A DNA stretch of 11,833 nucleotides, taken from NCBI GenBank assembly GCA_002383415.1, contig DFYU01000016.1, positions 1 to 11,833 of the forward strand. The letters run 5' to 3'. Positions 1 through 5,120 of this stretch are shown piece after piece. The number at the start of each line of letters is the position of its first letter. Position 1 is the stretch's first letter. The notes beneath the pieces are model-generated. The model had not been told where the DNA came from. It made no database searches and saw only the letters and a program-made list of their open reading frames with translations. The translations under genes were made by a program, and so were the position numbers. The DNA comes from Geobacter sp. UBA4074. GTDB taxonomy: Bacteria > Desulfobacterota > Desulfuromonadia > Geobacterales > Pseudopelobacteraceae.

Positions 1-25
1 GCCCCTTATCTCGTGAACGTTAGAC
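1..25 (+). repeat. Partial attC site (3' arm only), left window edge
   Basis: The first 23 bases are identical to positions 1540-1562, the 3' arm of the complete attC at 1452-1564. The site ends in GTTAGAC (19-25), which fits the attC R' core GTTRRRY. Its 5' arm lies outside the window. It marks the left recombination junction of cassette A, with the crossover expected between G19 and T20. The identity to a second site in the window makes chance unlikely. Confidence 0.82.
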
Positions 26-67
26 GTTTGTGATGACAAAAGGCACACATTACTGTATCCTGCCACC

Positions 68-349
68 ATGAAACATTTCCGCTGGAATCATCAGAAGAAT
101 ACAGAGCTAAAGGCTGAGCGCGACATCACCTTTGAACAAATGGTTCTGGCTATTGAGGCAGACGGTCTGCTGGACGTGGTTCAGCATCCAAACATTGATA
201 AATACCCAAACCAGCTTATCTTTGTCGTTGCATACGAAGGTTATGTCTACTTGGTGCCCTTTATTGAAGAGTCGGAATACTACTTTCTCAAAACCATTAT
301 TCCAAGCCGCAAAGCAAAACGGGACTACCTGAAGCGAGGTACATTATGA
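68..349 (+). CDS. brnT: BrnT-family (RelE-like fold) toxin
   Basis: This 93-residue protein matches the BrnT toxin family (DUF4258/COG2929-like). It opens with the typical FRWN segment, followed by a TFEQMVLAIE helix, a central hydrophobic strand region ending in VYLVPF, and the C-terminal motif FLKTIIPSRKAKRDYL. BrnT toxins are small ribonuclease-like proteins that inhibit translation and are neutralised by a ribbon-helix-helix partner, here the next gene. The stop overlaps the antitoxin start by four bases (ATGA), implying translational coupling. Toxin before antitoxin is the usual order for this family. The RBS before ATG 68 is poor. Family assignment is from residue patterns and context; RNase activity is inferred. 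Confidence 0.85.
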   Translation: MKHFRWNHQKNTELKAERDITFEQMVLAIEADGLLDVVQHPNIDKYPNQLIFVVAYEGYVYLVPFIEESEYYFLKTIIPSRKAKRDYLKRGTL

Positions 350-660
350 AAAAAGCAAAACTGAACACATATGAACAAGACATGCTTGAGGCATTCGACC
401 AAGACAAGATGACCTCGGTCATTACCTCAAAAGATGACTTACAAAAATACCGTGCTGCTGCCCACGACACGTTTATAAAAGACCGTCGTGTCAATATCCG
501 CCTATCTACTCCCGACCTTATGGACATCCAGGAAAAGGCGGCAGAAGAAGGTCTCCCATATCAGACCTTGATAGCCAGCATTCTCCACAAGTATGTATCC
601 GGCAAATTGGTGGAAAGACCGGTCAGACGCCTAACGGCTCAATCAACTCGGACTGGCTAA
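346..660 (+). CDS. brnA: BrnA/CopG-type antitoxin, C-terminal tail encoded by attC
   Basis: This 104-residue protein resembles CopG-type antitoxins (PF12441-like) that pair with BrnT. An acidic N-terminal helix (YEQDMLEAFDQ) is followed by a DNA-binding ribbon-helix-helix segment around RVNIRLSTPDLMDIQEKA and the family hallmark EEGLPYQTLIASILHKYVSGKL. It should bind BrnT and repress its own operon. A GAGG Shine-Dalgarno precedes ATG 346 within brnT. The last ten residues (RLTAQSTRTG, about 95-104) are translated from the attC 5' arm, so the cassette's recombination site doubles as the gene's 3' end. The family core ends near KYVSGKLVER, so this tail is probably dispensable (inference). Confidence 0.85.
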   Translation: MKKAKLNTYEQDMLEAFDQDKMTSVITSKDDLQKYRAAAHDTFIKDRRVNIRLSTPDLMDIQEKAAEEGLPYQTLIASILHKYVSGKLVERPVRRLTAQSTRTG

Positions 661-760
661 CTGCATGCTGAATTTCACTAGTGTACAAATCGCAATGAAT
701 CAGGCAGTTCAAGCAGCACCGTTCCGGCATCGCCAGCCGGTTGTCTCGTAAACGTTAGAA
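629..760 (+). repeat. Complete attC recombination site of cassette A
   Basis: About 132 bp, bounded by R'' GCCTAAC (629-635, fits RYYYAAC) and R' GTTAGAA (754-760, GTTRRRY except the last base). The arms pair: CTGGC 653-657 with GCCAG 732-736, CGG 649-651 with CCG 737-739, C647 with G740, and AA 645-646 with TT 741-742. T648 and A652 are unpaired, matching the extrahelical bases that integrases recognise in folded attC. It closely resembles the site at 1452-1564, including compensatory changes. Its 5' arm lies inside the brnA coding sequence. Confidence 0.87.
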
Positions 761-816
761 CAAGAAGTTGAAATATTGCTGATTGCGAGAGGAAGAGTAA
801 TGTGCGGAGGGTGTAG

Positions 817-1119
817 TTAAAAAACGGACAGCTGCATTTCAACATCCGTGCGGCAGTGCAAAATACGGACTATCTCAACTATATCAATTGATTTCTGACG
901 GTAGAAAATCAGGTGACTACCTGCATTAACCTTGCGGTAGCCATCACGAATTTCTCTACAATCTTTACCCAGGAGAGGGTTTGTTGCCAATCTATAAAAA
1001 CAGGCATCAAGCATATTCAGGTATAGTATCCGCTGCTCTCTGCCCCAATTTTCTTGCGTGTAGTGGCCAATTTCTTTCAAATCGGCCTTCGCCATGTTGG
1101 TAAGTGTAAATGAAGGCAT
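817..1119 (-). CDS. parE: ParE-family toxin
   Basis: This 100-residue protein has the ParE/RelE-superfamily pattern: N-terminal FTLTNMAKADLKEIGHYT, then the WGREQRILYLNMLDACFYRLA helix pair, GKDCREIRDGYRKV, the strand GSHLIFYR, and the C-terminal VEIVRILHCRTDVEM. ParE toxins typically poison DNA gyrase. The gene follows parD with the stop and start sharing one base (TGATG), so the two are translationally coupled. It lies in reverse orientation inside cassette B and ends about 60 bases from the upstream recombination point. Gyrase targeting is known for the family and is not visible here. Confidence 0.92.
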   Translation of the reverse strand: MPSFTLTNMAKADLKEIGHYTQENWGREQRILYLNMLDACFYRLATNPLLGKDCREIRDGYRKVNAGSHLIFYRQKSIDIVEIVRILHCRTDVEMQLSVF

Positions 1120-1361
1120 CAGTTGAAAATTTCGCCGTCAAGCTCGGCATTCAGACTTTTTAAATTATAATCTGCTGTGCCGCTTTCCTCACCTTCAGTG
1201 AGCGCACGACGCAGCAGTGACAGCTTGGTTTCACGCTCTTCCAAAAGCCTTAAACCAGCGCGGATAGCCTCGCTTGCCGAGCCATAATGTCCTTGAACGA
1301 GCTGTTGCGAAATAAACTTTTCATAATGGGAACCCAGAGTGACGCTAGTATTTTTTGGCAT
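1119..1361 (-). CDS. parD: ParD-family ribbon-helix-helix antitoxin
   Basis: This 80-residue protein starts with the ParD signature: NTSVTLGSHYEKFISQQL forms the ribbon strand and first helix, GHYGSASEAIRAGLRLLEERE the second helix, and an acidic C-terminal stretch (TEGEESG through LDGEIFN) wraps the toxin. It neutralises ParE and should repress the operon through its N-terminal DNA-binding domain. A perfect AGGAGG Shine-Dalgarno (minus strand, 1374-1369) lies seven bases upstream of the ATG, fixing the start. Antitoxin before toxin is the standard ParDE order. The strong RBS fits the need for antitoxin excess. Confidence 0.93.
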   Translation of the reverse strand: MPKNTSVTLGSHYEKFISQQLVQGHYGSASEAIRAGLRLLEERETKLSLLRRALTEGEESGTADYNLKSLNAELDGEIFN

Positions 1362-1395
1362 GACTTCACCTCCTGTAAGAGCAGAATAAGATAAC

Positions 1396-1422
1396 GCTAT
1401 AATATTTATTGGTACTGGTCAA
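1396..1422 (-). promoter_or_regulatory. Possible parDE promoter
   Basis: On the minus strand TTGACC (1422-1417) is followed after 15 bases by TATAGC (1401-1396), about 35 bases upstream of the parD start. The spacing is short and the -10 weak. The AT-rich stretch between parD and attC is still the only sensible place for an internal promoter of this inverted operon. An RHH operator probably overlaps it, but no clear inverted repeat was identified. Confidence 0.33.
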
Positions 1423-1451
1423 GCCCGGAATTTAAGTTTGATAAGTCTTTG

Positions 1452-1564
1452 TTCTAACAGCTCAATCAAGTGGGACTGGCTTACTGTGCGTTGAATTTTG
1501 TATCGTACTTTCGGTGTTTCCGGGGCTCCGGCATCGCCAGCCCCTTATCTCGTGAACGTTAGGC
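1452..1564 (+). repeat. Complete attC recombination site of cassette B
   Basis: About 113 bp from R'' TTCTAAC (1452-1458) to R' GTTAGGC (1558-1564, perfect GTTRRRY). Paired arms: CTGGC 1476-1480 with GCCAG 1536-1540, GGG 1472-1474 with CCC 1541-1543, G1470 with C1544, and AA 1468-1469 with TT 1545-1546. T1471 and A1475 are unpaired at the same positions as in the cassette A site. Two pairs that are C:G there are G:C here, so pairing rather than sequence is conserved. This is the last attC seen in the window. Confidence 0.88.
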
Positions 1565-1570
1565 TTCTCA

Positions 1571-1631
1571 GCAGTGAGGACGACCTCACCGCTCGATACT
1601 AATCCGGGGACGACCCCGCATGCATGAGAGG
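1571..1631 (+). promoter_or_regulatory. Guanidine-II (mini-ykkC) riboswitch controlling gdx
   Basis: Two hairpins with ACGA tetraloops match the guanidine-II consensus (ACGR loops). P1 is GTGAGG-ACGA-CCTCAC (1574-1589, six pairs). P2 is CGGGG-ACGA-CCCCG (1605-1618, five pairs). A 15-base linker joins them. The gdx Shine-Dalgarno GAGG (1628-1631) lies ten bases past P2. In this class guanidinium binding by the two loops stabilises the hairpins and frees the RBS. Here CCTC (1584-1587) in P1 could pair with GAGG when ligand is absent (inference). The downstream gene is a guanidinium exporter, exactly the expected target. The aptamer starts only about 12 bases after the attC crossover. Confidence 0.92.
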
Positions 1632-1636
1632 CAGCA

Positions 1637-1957
1637 ATGAACTGGGTTATTCTTGTTGTAGCGGGCTTGTTTGAGATCGGCTGGGCGATCGGATTGAAAT
1701 ATACTGATGGCTTCACGCGTCTCTGGCCAACCGTTGCCACGCTGCTCTCAATGGCCATCAGCCTCGGTCTGCTCGGTATTGCCATGAAATCGCTGCCGGT
1801 GGGCACTGCATATGCGGTCTGGGTTGGCGTGGGCGCGGTAGGCACCGCACTGCTCGGTATCATCCTGCTGGATGAGCCGGCTACGGTTGCGCGGCTGGTG
1901 AGTCTTGGGCTGATCGTCGCTGGTATCGTGGGTCTCAAGCTGGCGTCGCCGGCCTGA
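1637..1957 (+). CDS. gdx: Guanidinium/proton antiporter Gdx (SugE-type SMR)
   Basis: This 106-residue small multidrug resistance protein has four predicted membrane helices. It has the Gdx/SugE signature: Glu13 in helix 1, the proton and substrate-binding carboxylate, within AGLFEIGWAIGLK, followed by GFTRLWP, LPVGTAYAVWVGVGAVG, and the final helix IVAGIVGLKLAS. Gdx proteins work as antiparallel dimers in the inner membrane, exchanging guanidinium for protons. The riboswitch directly upstream supports guanidinium, rather than quaternary ammonium drugs, as substrate. The gene follows the last attC of the array, but no attC follows it. It is therefore either a terminal cassette that lost its attC or a resident gene abutting the array. 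No promoter of its own is evident. Confidence 0.94.
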   Translation: MNWVILVVAGLFEIGWAIGLKYTDGFTRLWPTVATLLSMAISLGLLGIAMKSLPVGTAYAVWVGVGAVGTALLGIILLDEPATVARLVSLGLIVAGIVGLKLASPA

Positions 1958-2001
1958 TACAACCAATGGAACGACTCTCGCAACGCGGACCAATAAACCC
2001 T

Positions 2002-2517
2002 ATGCCACCAATCTTTTCAAACATCGTGCTGATCGGTATGCCTGGAGCGGGCAAGAGTACCATTGGAGTGCTGCTGGCCAAACAGACGGCACTGGGCTTT
2101 GTGGATACCGACCTACTGATCCAGAGTGCAGCCGGGCGCAGCTTGCAGGCGATTGTTGACCGTGAGGGCTACCTGGCCCTGCGGCAGTTGGAGGAGCAGG
2201 TGCTGCTGGGACTTTCGGTCAACAAGCATGTGATTGCCACTGGTGGCAGCGCGGTGTACAGTGAGCGGGCCATGGCTCACCTCAAGGCGAACGGGCTGGT
2301 GATCTATCTGGATGTGGATCTGGCAACCTTGTCTGCCCGGATTGACAACCTCGGCACACGCGGCCTTGCCAAACGCCCTGATCAGACGCTGGCCGATTTG
2401 CTGCACGAACGAACAGCGCTGTACCAACGCTATGCCGACCTGACTATCCCCTGCACCGGCCTGAGCCACGAGCAGGTTTGCGAACGGATCATCATCGCTG
2501 CCATCACGAAAGGATGA
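2002..2517 (+). CDS. Shikimate-kinase-like P-loop kinase
   Basis: A 171-residue AroK/COG0703-like kinase. It shows Walker A GMPGAGKST (12-20), the DTD motif (Asp37) that coordinates magnesium and shikimate, Arg61 at the shikimate-binding arginine, lid residues KRP (124-126), and ERTALYQRYADL near the C terminus with the second substrate-binding arginine. The third glycine of the GGG substrate loop is replaced: ATGGSAV (79-85). Shikimate kinase would phosphorylate shikimate in the aromatic amino acid pathway, but no other aro gene is nearby and the substrate could differ. ATG 2002 places the first strand as in the family; an in-frame ATG at 1966 would add 12 unconvincing residues. Neither start has a strong RBS. 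The stop overlaps the ATGA before the next gene. Confidence 0.78.
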   Translation: MPPIFSNIVLIGMPGAGKSTIGVLLAKQTALGFVDTDLLIQSAAGRSLQAIVDREGYLALRQLEEQVLLGLSVNKHVIATGGSAVYSERAMAHLKANGLVIYLDVDLATLSARIDNLGTRGLAKRPDQTLADLLHERTALYQRYADLTIPCTGLSHEQVCERIIIAAITKG

Positions 2518-2522
2518 CCACC

Positions 2523-2990
2523 ATGCGACGCATCTCTACCCTGTTGTTGTGCCTGCTGCTTGTAAGCAGCGTAGCCCAGGCCGGCCCCTTTACCGACGAG
2601 ATGTCGAAGTGCCTGGTGCACTCCACCAGTGAGGCTGACAAGACCCTGCTGGTGAAGTGGATCTACGCCGCCATGTCGGCCCACCCCGATGTGAAGGCGT
2701 TGAGTAATGTCTCACCGGAGCAAGGTACACAGCTTAACAAGGATATCTCGGTGTTGGTGGTCAGACTGCTGACCCAGAACTGCAGAAACGAGACCCAACA
2801 GGCCCTGAAGTATGAGGGGGAAAAGACCTTTGCCGCCAGCTTCGAGGTGCTGGGAGGTGTTGCCATGCAGGGCATCATGGCCAATCCTGATGTGAGCGCC
2901 TATTTTGCCGGTTTTGAGCAGCAACTGGACGCCAAGGCGTTGCGGGATGCCTTTGGTGCTGATCAACAACAGCCTGCCGGCAAGGAGTAG
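2523..2990 (+). CDS. Small secreted protein of unknown function
   Basis: Not recognised. The 155-residue product has a clear Sec signal peptide: two arginines, a hydrophobic core (LLLCLLLVSSVA) and a likely signal peptidase I site after AQA at residue 20. Cys10 is not in a lipobox position. The mature part is mostly helical in character and has two cysteines (30 and 87) that could form a periplasmic disulphide. It contains LLVKWIYAAMSAHPDVKALS and ends in a Gln-rich, charged tail. ATG 2523 is preferred over 2514 because GAAAGG (2508-2513) then has normal spacing. It lies four-plus bases from both neighbours, suggesting co-transcription with the kinase-like and LysE-type genes, but no functional link is evident. 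Confidence 0.7.
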   Translation: MRRISTLLLCLLLVSSVAQAGPFTDEMSKCLVHSTSEADKTLLVKWIYAAMSAHPDVKALSNVSPEQGTQLNKDISVLVVRLLTQNCRNETQQALKYEGEKTFAASFEVLGGVAMQGIMANPDVSAYFAGFEQQLDAKALRDAFGADQQQPAGKE

Positions 2991-2993
2991 GCG

Positions 2994-3620
2994 ATGCCCG
3001 CCACCGAAACCCTGCTGGCCTTCTTCCTCGCCTCGCTGGTGCTGGCCGTGGCACCTGGGCCGGACAACCTGTTTGTGCTGACCCAGGCTGCCCTGCGAGG
3101 CAGGTCAGCCGGCCTGGCGGTGACCCTGGGGCTCTGCACCGGCCTGCTGGTGCACACCACCGCCGTGGCCCTGGGCCTGGCGGCCCTGTTTGCGGCATCG
3201 GCGCTGGCCTTTACGCTGCTTAAACTCTGTGGCGCAGGCTATCTGCTCTGGCTGGCCTGGCAGGCCTGGCGGGCGTCATCAACCTCAATCCGTACGGCGC
3301 CAGAAGACCGGTTGAGCGGTTGGCAGCTCTACCGGCGGGGGATTTTGATGAATATCACCAACCCCAAGGTGTCGGTCTTTTTTTTGGCCTTTCTGCCGCA
3401 GTTCGCCGATCCGGCGCGGGGGCCGCTGACCCAGCAGCTGCTGCTGTTGGGGGCGATCTTCATGGTGGCGACGATTCTGGTCTTTGGTGGCATTGCGCTG
3501 TTGGCGGGGATGTTGGGCGCATGCCTGACCCGCTCGCCCGGGCTGCAACGGATCATGAACCGCCTGACCGCAACTGTCTTCGTGGGGCTGGCGCTTAAAC
3601 TGGCATTAAGCGAACGCTGA
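2994..3620 (+). CDS. LysE/RhtB-family amino acid exporter
   Basis: This 208-residue, six-helix inner-membrane protein has the family signature near the N terminus: LAVAPGPDNLFVLTQAALRG, followed by AGLAVTLGLCTGLLVH. A central loop leads to YRRGILMNITNPKVSVFFLAFLPQF, the second hallmark. Family members export amino acids or related small molecules such as lysine, homoserine, threonine or leucine; the substrate cannot be read from sequence. The AAGGAG RBS overlaps the end of the preceding gene, and ATG 2994 lies three bases after that stop, so this is the last gene of a likely three- or four-gene unit. It converges with the minus-strand HPt gene 25 bases away; no terminator hairpin is visible between them. 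Confidence 0.88.
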   Translation: MPATETLLAFFLASLVLAVAPGPDNLFVLTQAALRGRSAGLAVTLGLCTGLLVHTTAVALGLAALFAASALAFTLLKLCGAGYLLWLAWQAWRASSTSIRTAPEDRLSGWQLYRRGILMNITNPKVSVFFLAFLPQFADPARGPLTQQLLLLGAIFMVATILVFGGIALLAGMLGACLTRSPGLQRIMNRLTATVFVGLALKLALSER

Positions 3621-3645
3621 CCGGCCGTGTGATCTATGCATGGTG

Positions 3646-3990
3646 TTACGGGGCGATGGGTGCTTTGGCGGGCAGTTCCTGCAAGACTGAAAACAACTGC
3701 TGCTGCAACTGAGGCAGACAGGCACCCAGGCTGACCCCATCGCCATCACGGCCGGCCTGTTCGGCCTGGCCTGCCAGGGTCATCAGCTCTTCAGCGCCCA
3801 CGTTGGATGCCATGGATTTGATCGACTGGGCATAACGGACTGCCAGCTCCAGGCTGCCGGCATCCAGCGCCCCCTGCAACCGTTCCAGCAGCATTCGGCC
3901 ATCGCGCCGGAACAGGCCACAGATTTGGGCATACAGCTCCTCATCGCCACCCAGCCGCGCCACTACCTCTTCACGATTGATAACCGCCAT
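3646..3990 (-). CDS. HPt-domain protein lacking the phospho-accepting histidine
   Basis: A 114-residue stand-alone HPt four-helix-bundle protein: REEVVARLGGDEELYAQICGLF, then LLERLQGALDAGSLE, then the signature helix and VGAEEL. In active HPt proteins the signature is A-H-[ST]-[LI]-K-G. Here it reads YAQSIKSMASNVG, with Gln55 (codon CAG) where the phosphorylated His belongs and Ser59 where Gly is usual. It therefore cannot relay phosphate by the standard route and may be a scaffold, a decoy for a receiver domain or a decaying paralogue (inference). The start at 3990 (MAVINREE) matches the family N terminus. An upstream in-frame ATG at 4086 would add 32 unlikely residues. The gene is divergent from amrS and no kinase is nearby. 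Confidence 0.75.
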   Translation of the reverse strand: MAVINREEVVARLGGDEELYAQICGLFRRDGRMLLERLQGALDAGSLELAVRYAQSIKSMASNVGAEELMTLAGQAEQAGRDGDGVSLGACLPQLQQQLFSVLQELPAKAPIAP

Positions 3991-4024
3991 ACCGCTACCA
4001 GCCCTTTCCGTCCGTTTCGTCACG

Positions 4025-4087
4025 TTGCCGAACCGCCATGCTGAGCTATACTTAAAAACGTATAGCATCGTTTTGACAATCCGCAAC
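4025..4087. promoter_or_regulatory. Divergent promoter region with 7-bp inverted repeat
   Basis: A perfect inverted repeat GCTATAC-N8-GTATAGC (4045-4066) sits between the HPt gene and amrS. Rightward, TTGCCG (4025-4030), 16 bases, then TATACT (4047-4052) is a fair sigma-70 promoter for amrS. Leftward, TTGCGG (4087-4082), 17 bases, then TATACG (4064-4059) is a weaker one for the HPt gene. Each -10 box falls in one arm of the repeat, so one regulator bound there could control both genes. No such regulator is in the window. Confidence 0.45.
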
Positions 4088-4101
4088 CTGGGGGGTGCAC
4101 T

Positions 4102-5115
4102 ATGTCAACCGCTCTTGTGTTCGAGCAGCTTGCCGATCAATCGGTGCGCTGCGGGCTGTGCCGCCACCGCTGCCTGATCGCCAACGGCAAGCGGGGTATC
4201 TGCCGGGTACGCGAAAATCGGGAAGGGCTCTTATTCTCCCTGGTGGACGGCCTGGTGGTGGCGGAACAGATCGATCCGATTGAGAAAAAGCCGCTCTTTC
4301 ACCTGTTGCCCGGCAGCAGCAGTTACTCGCTGGCAGCGGTGGGCTGTAACTTCCGTTGTCTGTACTGCCAGAACGCAAACATTGCCCAGTATGATGCCCA
4401 CGACACAAGCGCCATGCCGGGACACAAGCTGCCACCGGCCGAGGCGGTACGGCGTGCCCTGGCAGGCGGATGTCGCTCGATTGCCTACACCTACACCGAG
4501 CCGACGGTCTGGTTCGAATACGCCCTGGCCACCGCCAACCTGGCGGCAGAAAAGGGGCTCTATAACCTGTTTGTCACCAACGGCTACATCACCCCTGAGG
4601 CGCTGGGCATGATCGCACCGGTGCTGCATGCCGCCAATATCGATCTGAAGGGCTTTAGCGATGATTTTTACCGGCGTGTATGCGGAGCGCGGCTGACCGA
4701 AGTGCTTGACTGTATCCGCGATTATCGTCGCCGAGGCATCTGGATCGAGCTGACCACACTGATCATACCGGGGGAAAACGACGATGATGAACAGTTAAAC
4801 GGCATCGCCCGTTTTATTGCCGATGAACTGGGGCCCGACACCCCCTGGCATATTTCCCGTTTTTTTCCCTGCCACCGAATGTTGGACCACCCCCCTACCC
4901 CGCTGGCATCGCTGGAACGAGCCCTGGAAGCTGGCGACCGGGCCGGATTACGCTATGTCTACGAAGGGAATGTGGCGGCAGGACGGGAACAGACGCCGTG
5001 TCCCCACTGTGGCGCCGTGGTGGTGGGGCGCAGCGGCTACACGGTTACTCGGATCAACGTGAAGGATGGGTCCTGTGGGAGCTGCGGTAAGGCGATTGCC
5101 GGCATATGGGGCTAA
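4102..5115 (+). CDS. amrS: AmmeMemoRadiSam system radical SAM enzyme (PflA-like)
   Basis: A 337-residue radical SAM protein of the PflA-like AmrS family. The N-terminal cysteine motif (Cys17, 20, 24 and 34, with GICRVREN) precedes the radical SAM cluster site CNFRCLYC (Cys82, 86, 89), which should bind the 4Fe-4S cluster that cleaves SAM. YTYTEPTVWFEY, NLFVTNGYITPEAL and ANIDLKGF are core barrel motifs, and HISRFFPCHRM is typical of the family. A C-terminal zinc-ribbon-like domain has Cys300, 303, 325 and 328. Family members usually accompany AMMECR1 and Memo proteins; neither is in this window. The substrate is unknown. The start is set by the G-rich RBS GGGGGGTG at 4091-4098. It ends five bases from the convergent regulator gene. 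Confidence 0.92.
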   Translation: MSTALVFEQLADQSVRCGLCRHRCLIANGKRGICRVRENREGLLFSLVDGLVVAEQIDPIEKKPLFHLLPGSSSYSLAAVGCNFRCLYCQNANIAQYDAHDTSAMPGHKLPPAEAVRRALAGGCRSIAYTYTEPTVWFEYALATANLAAEKGLYNLFVTNGYITPEALGMIAPVLHAANIDLKGFSDDFYRRVCGARLTEVLDCIRDYRRRGIWIELTTLIIPGENDDDEQLNGIARFIADELGPDTPWHISRFFPCHRMLDHPPTPLASLERALEAGDRAGLRYVYEGNVAAGREQTPCPHCGAVVVGRSGYTVTRINVKDGSCGSCGKAIAGIWG

Positions 5116-5120
5116 ACTGA

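Larger units (their letters stand above)
20..754 (+). mobile_element. Integron gene cassette A (brnT-brnA plus attC)
   Basis: A unit of about 735 bp lies between two attC recombination points (G19/T20 and G754/T755). It carries the BrnTA-type pair in the same orientation as its attC, the classic cassette arrangement. The inferred closed-circle check works: the cassette starts TTAGACGT and its own attC R'' side reads ACGCCTAAC, the reverse complement of GTTAGACGT apart from one base. The short leader (26-67) leaves no room for much of a promoter, so expression from an upstream cassette promoter is plausible. Confidence 0.78.
755..1558 (+). mobile_element. Integron gene cassette B (parDE inverted, plus attC)
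   Basis: A unit of about 804 bp between recombination points G754/T755 and G1558/T1559. It starts TTAGAACAAG, and its own attC R'' flank reads TTTGTTCTAAC, the reverse complement of GTTAGAACAA plus one further base, as expected if the cassette once closed into a circle. The parDE operon runs opposite to the attC orientation, the arrangement often seen for self-promoted toxin-antitoxin cassettes in chromosomal integrons. The 62 bases before parE's stop hold no supported gene. Confidence 0.8.

Noticed and set aside
28..56. TTGTGA-N17-TACTGT as a promoter for brnT
   Set aside because: Spacing is ideal, but only three or four bases of each box match and the implied start leaves almost no leader or RBS. 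Expression from an upstream cassette promoter is equally likely.
1398..1403. TATAAT on the plus strand as a promoter reading into attC2 and gdx
   Set aside because: There is no acceptable -35 at 16-18 bases upstream, and the box lies in the parDE leader. It cannot be excluded as a source of gdx transcript.
3991..4086. N-terminal extension of the HPt protein starting at 4086
   Set aside because: The extra 32 residues cross the divergent promoter region and do not resemble the family N terminus.
5116..5120. Terminator between amrS and the regulator gene
   Set aside because: The convergent genes end five bases apart and no hairpin with a T-run was seen.
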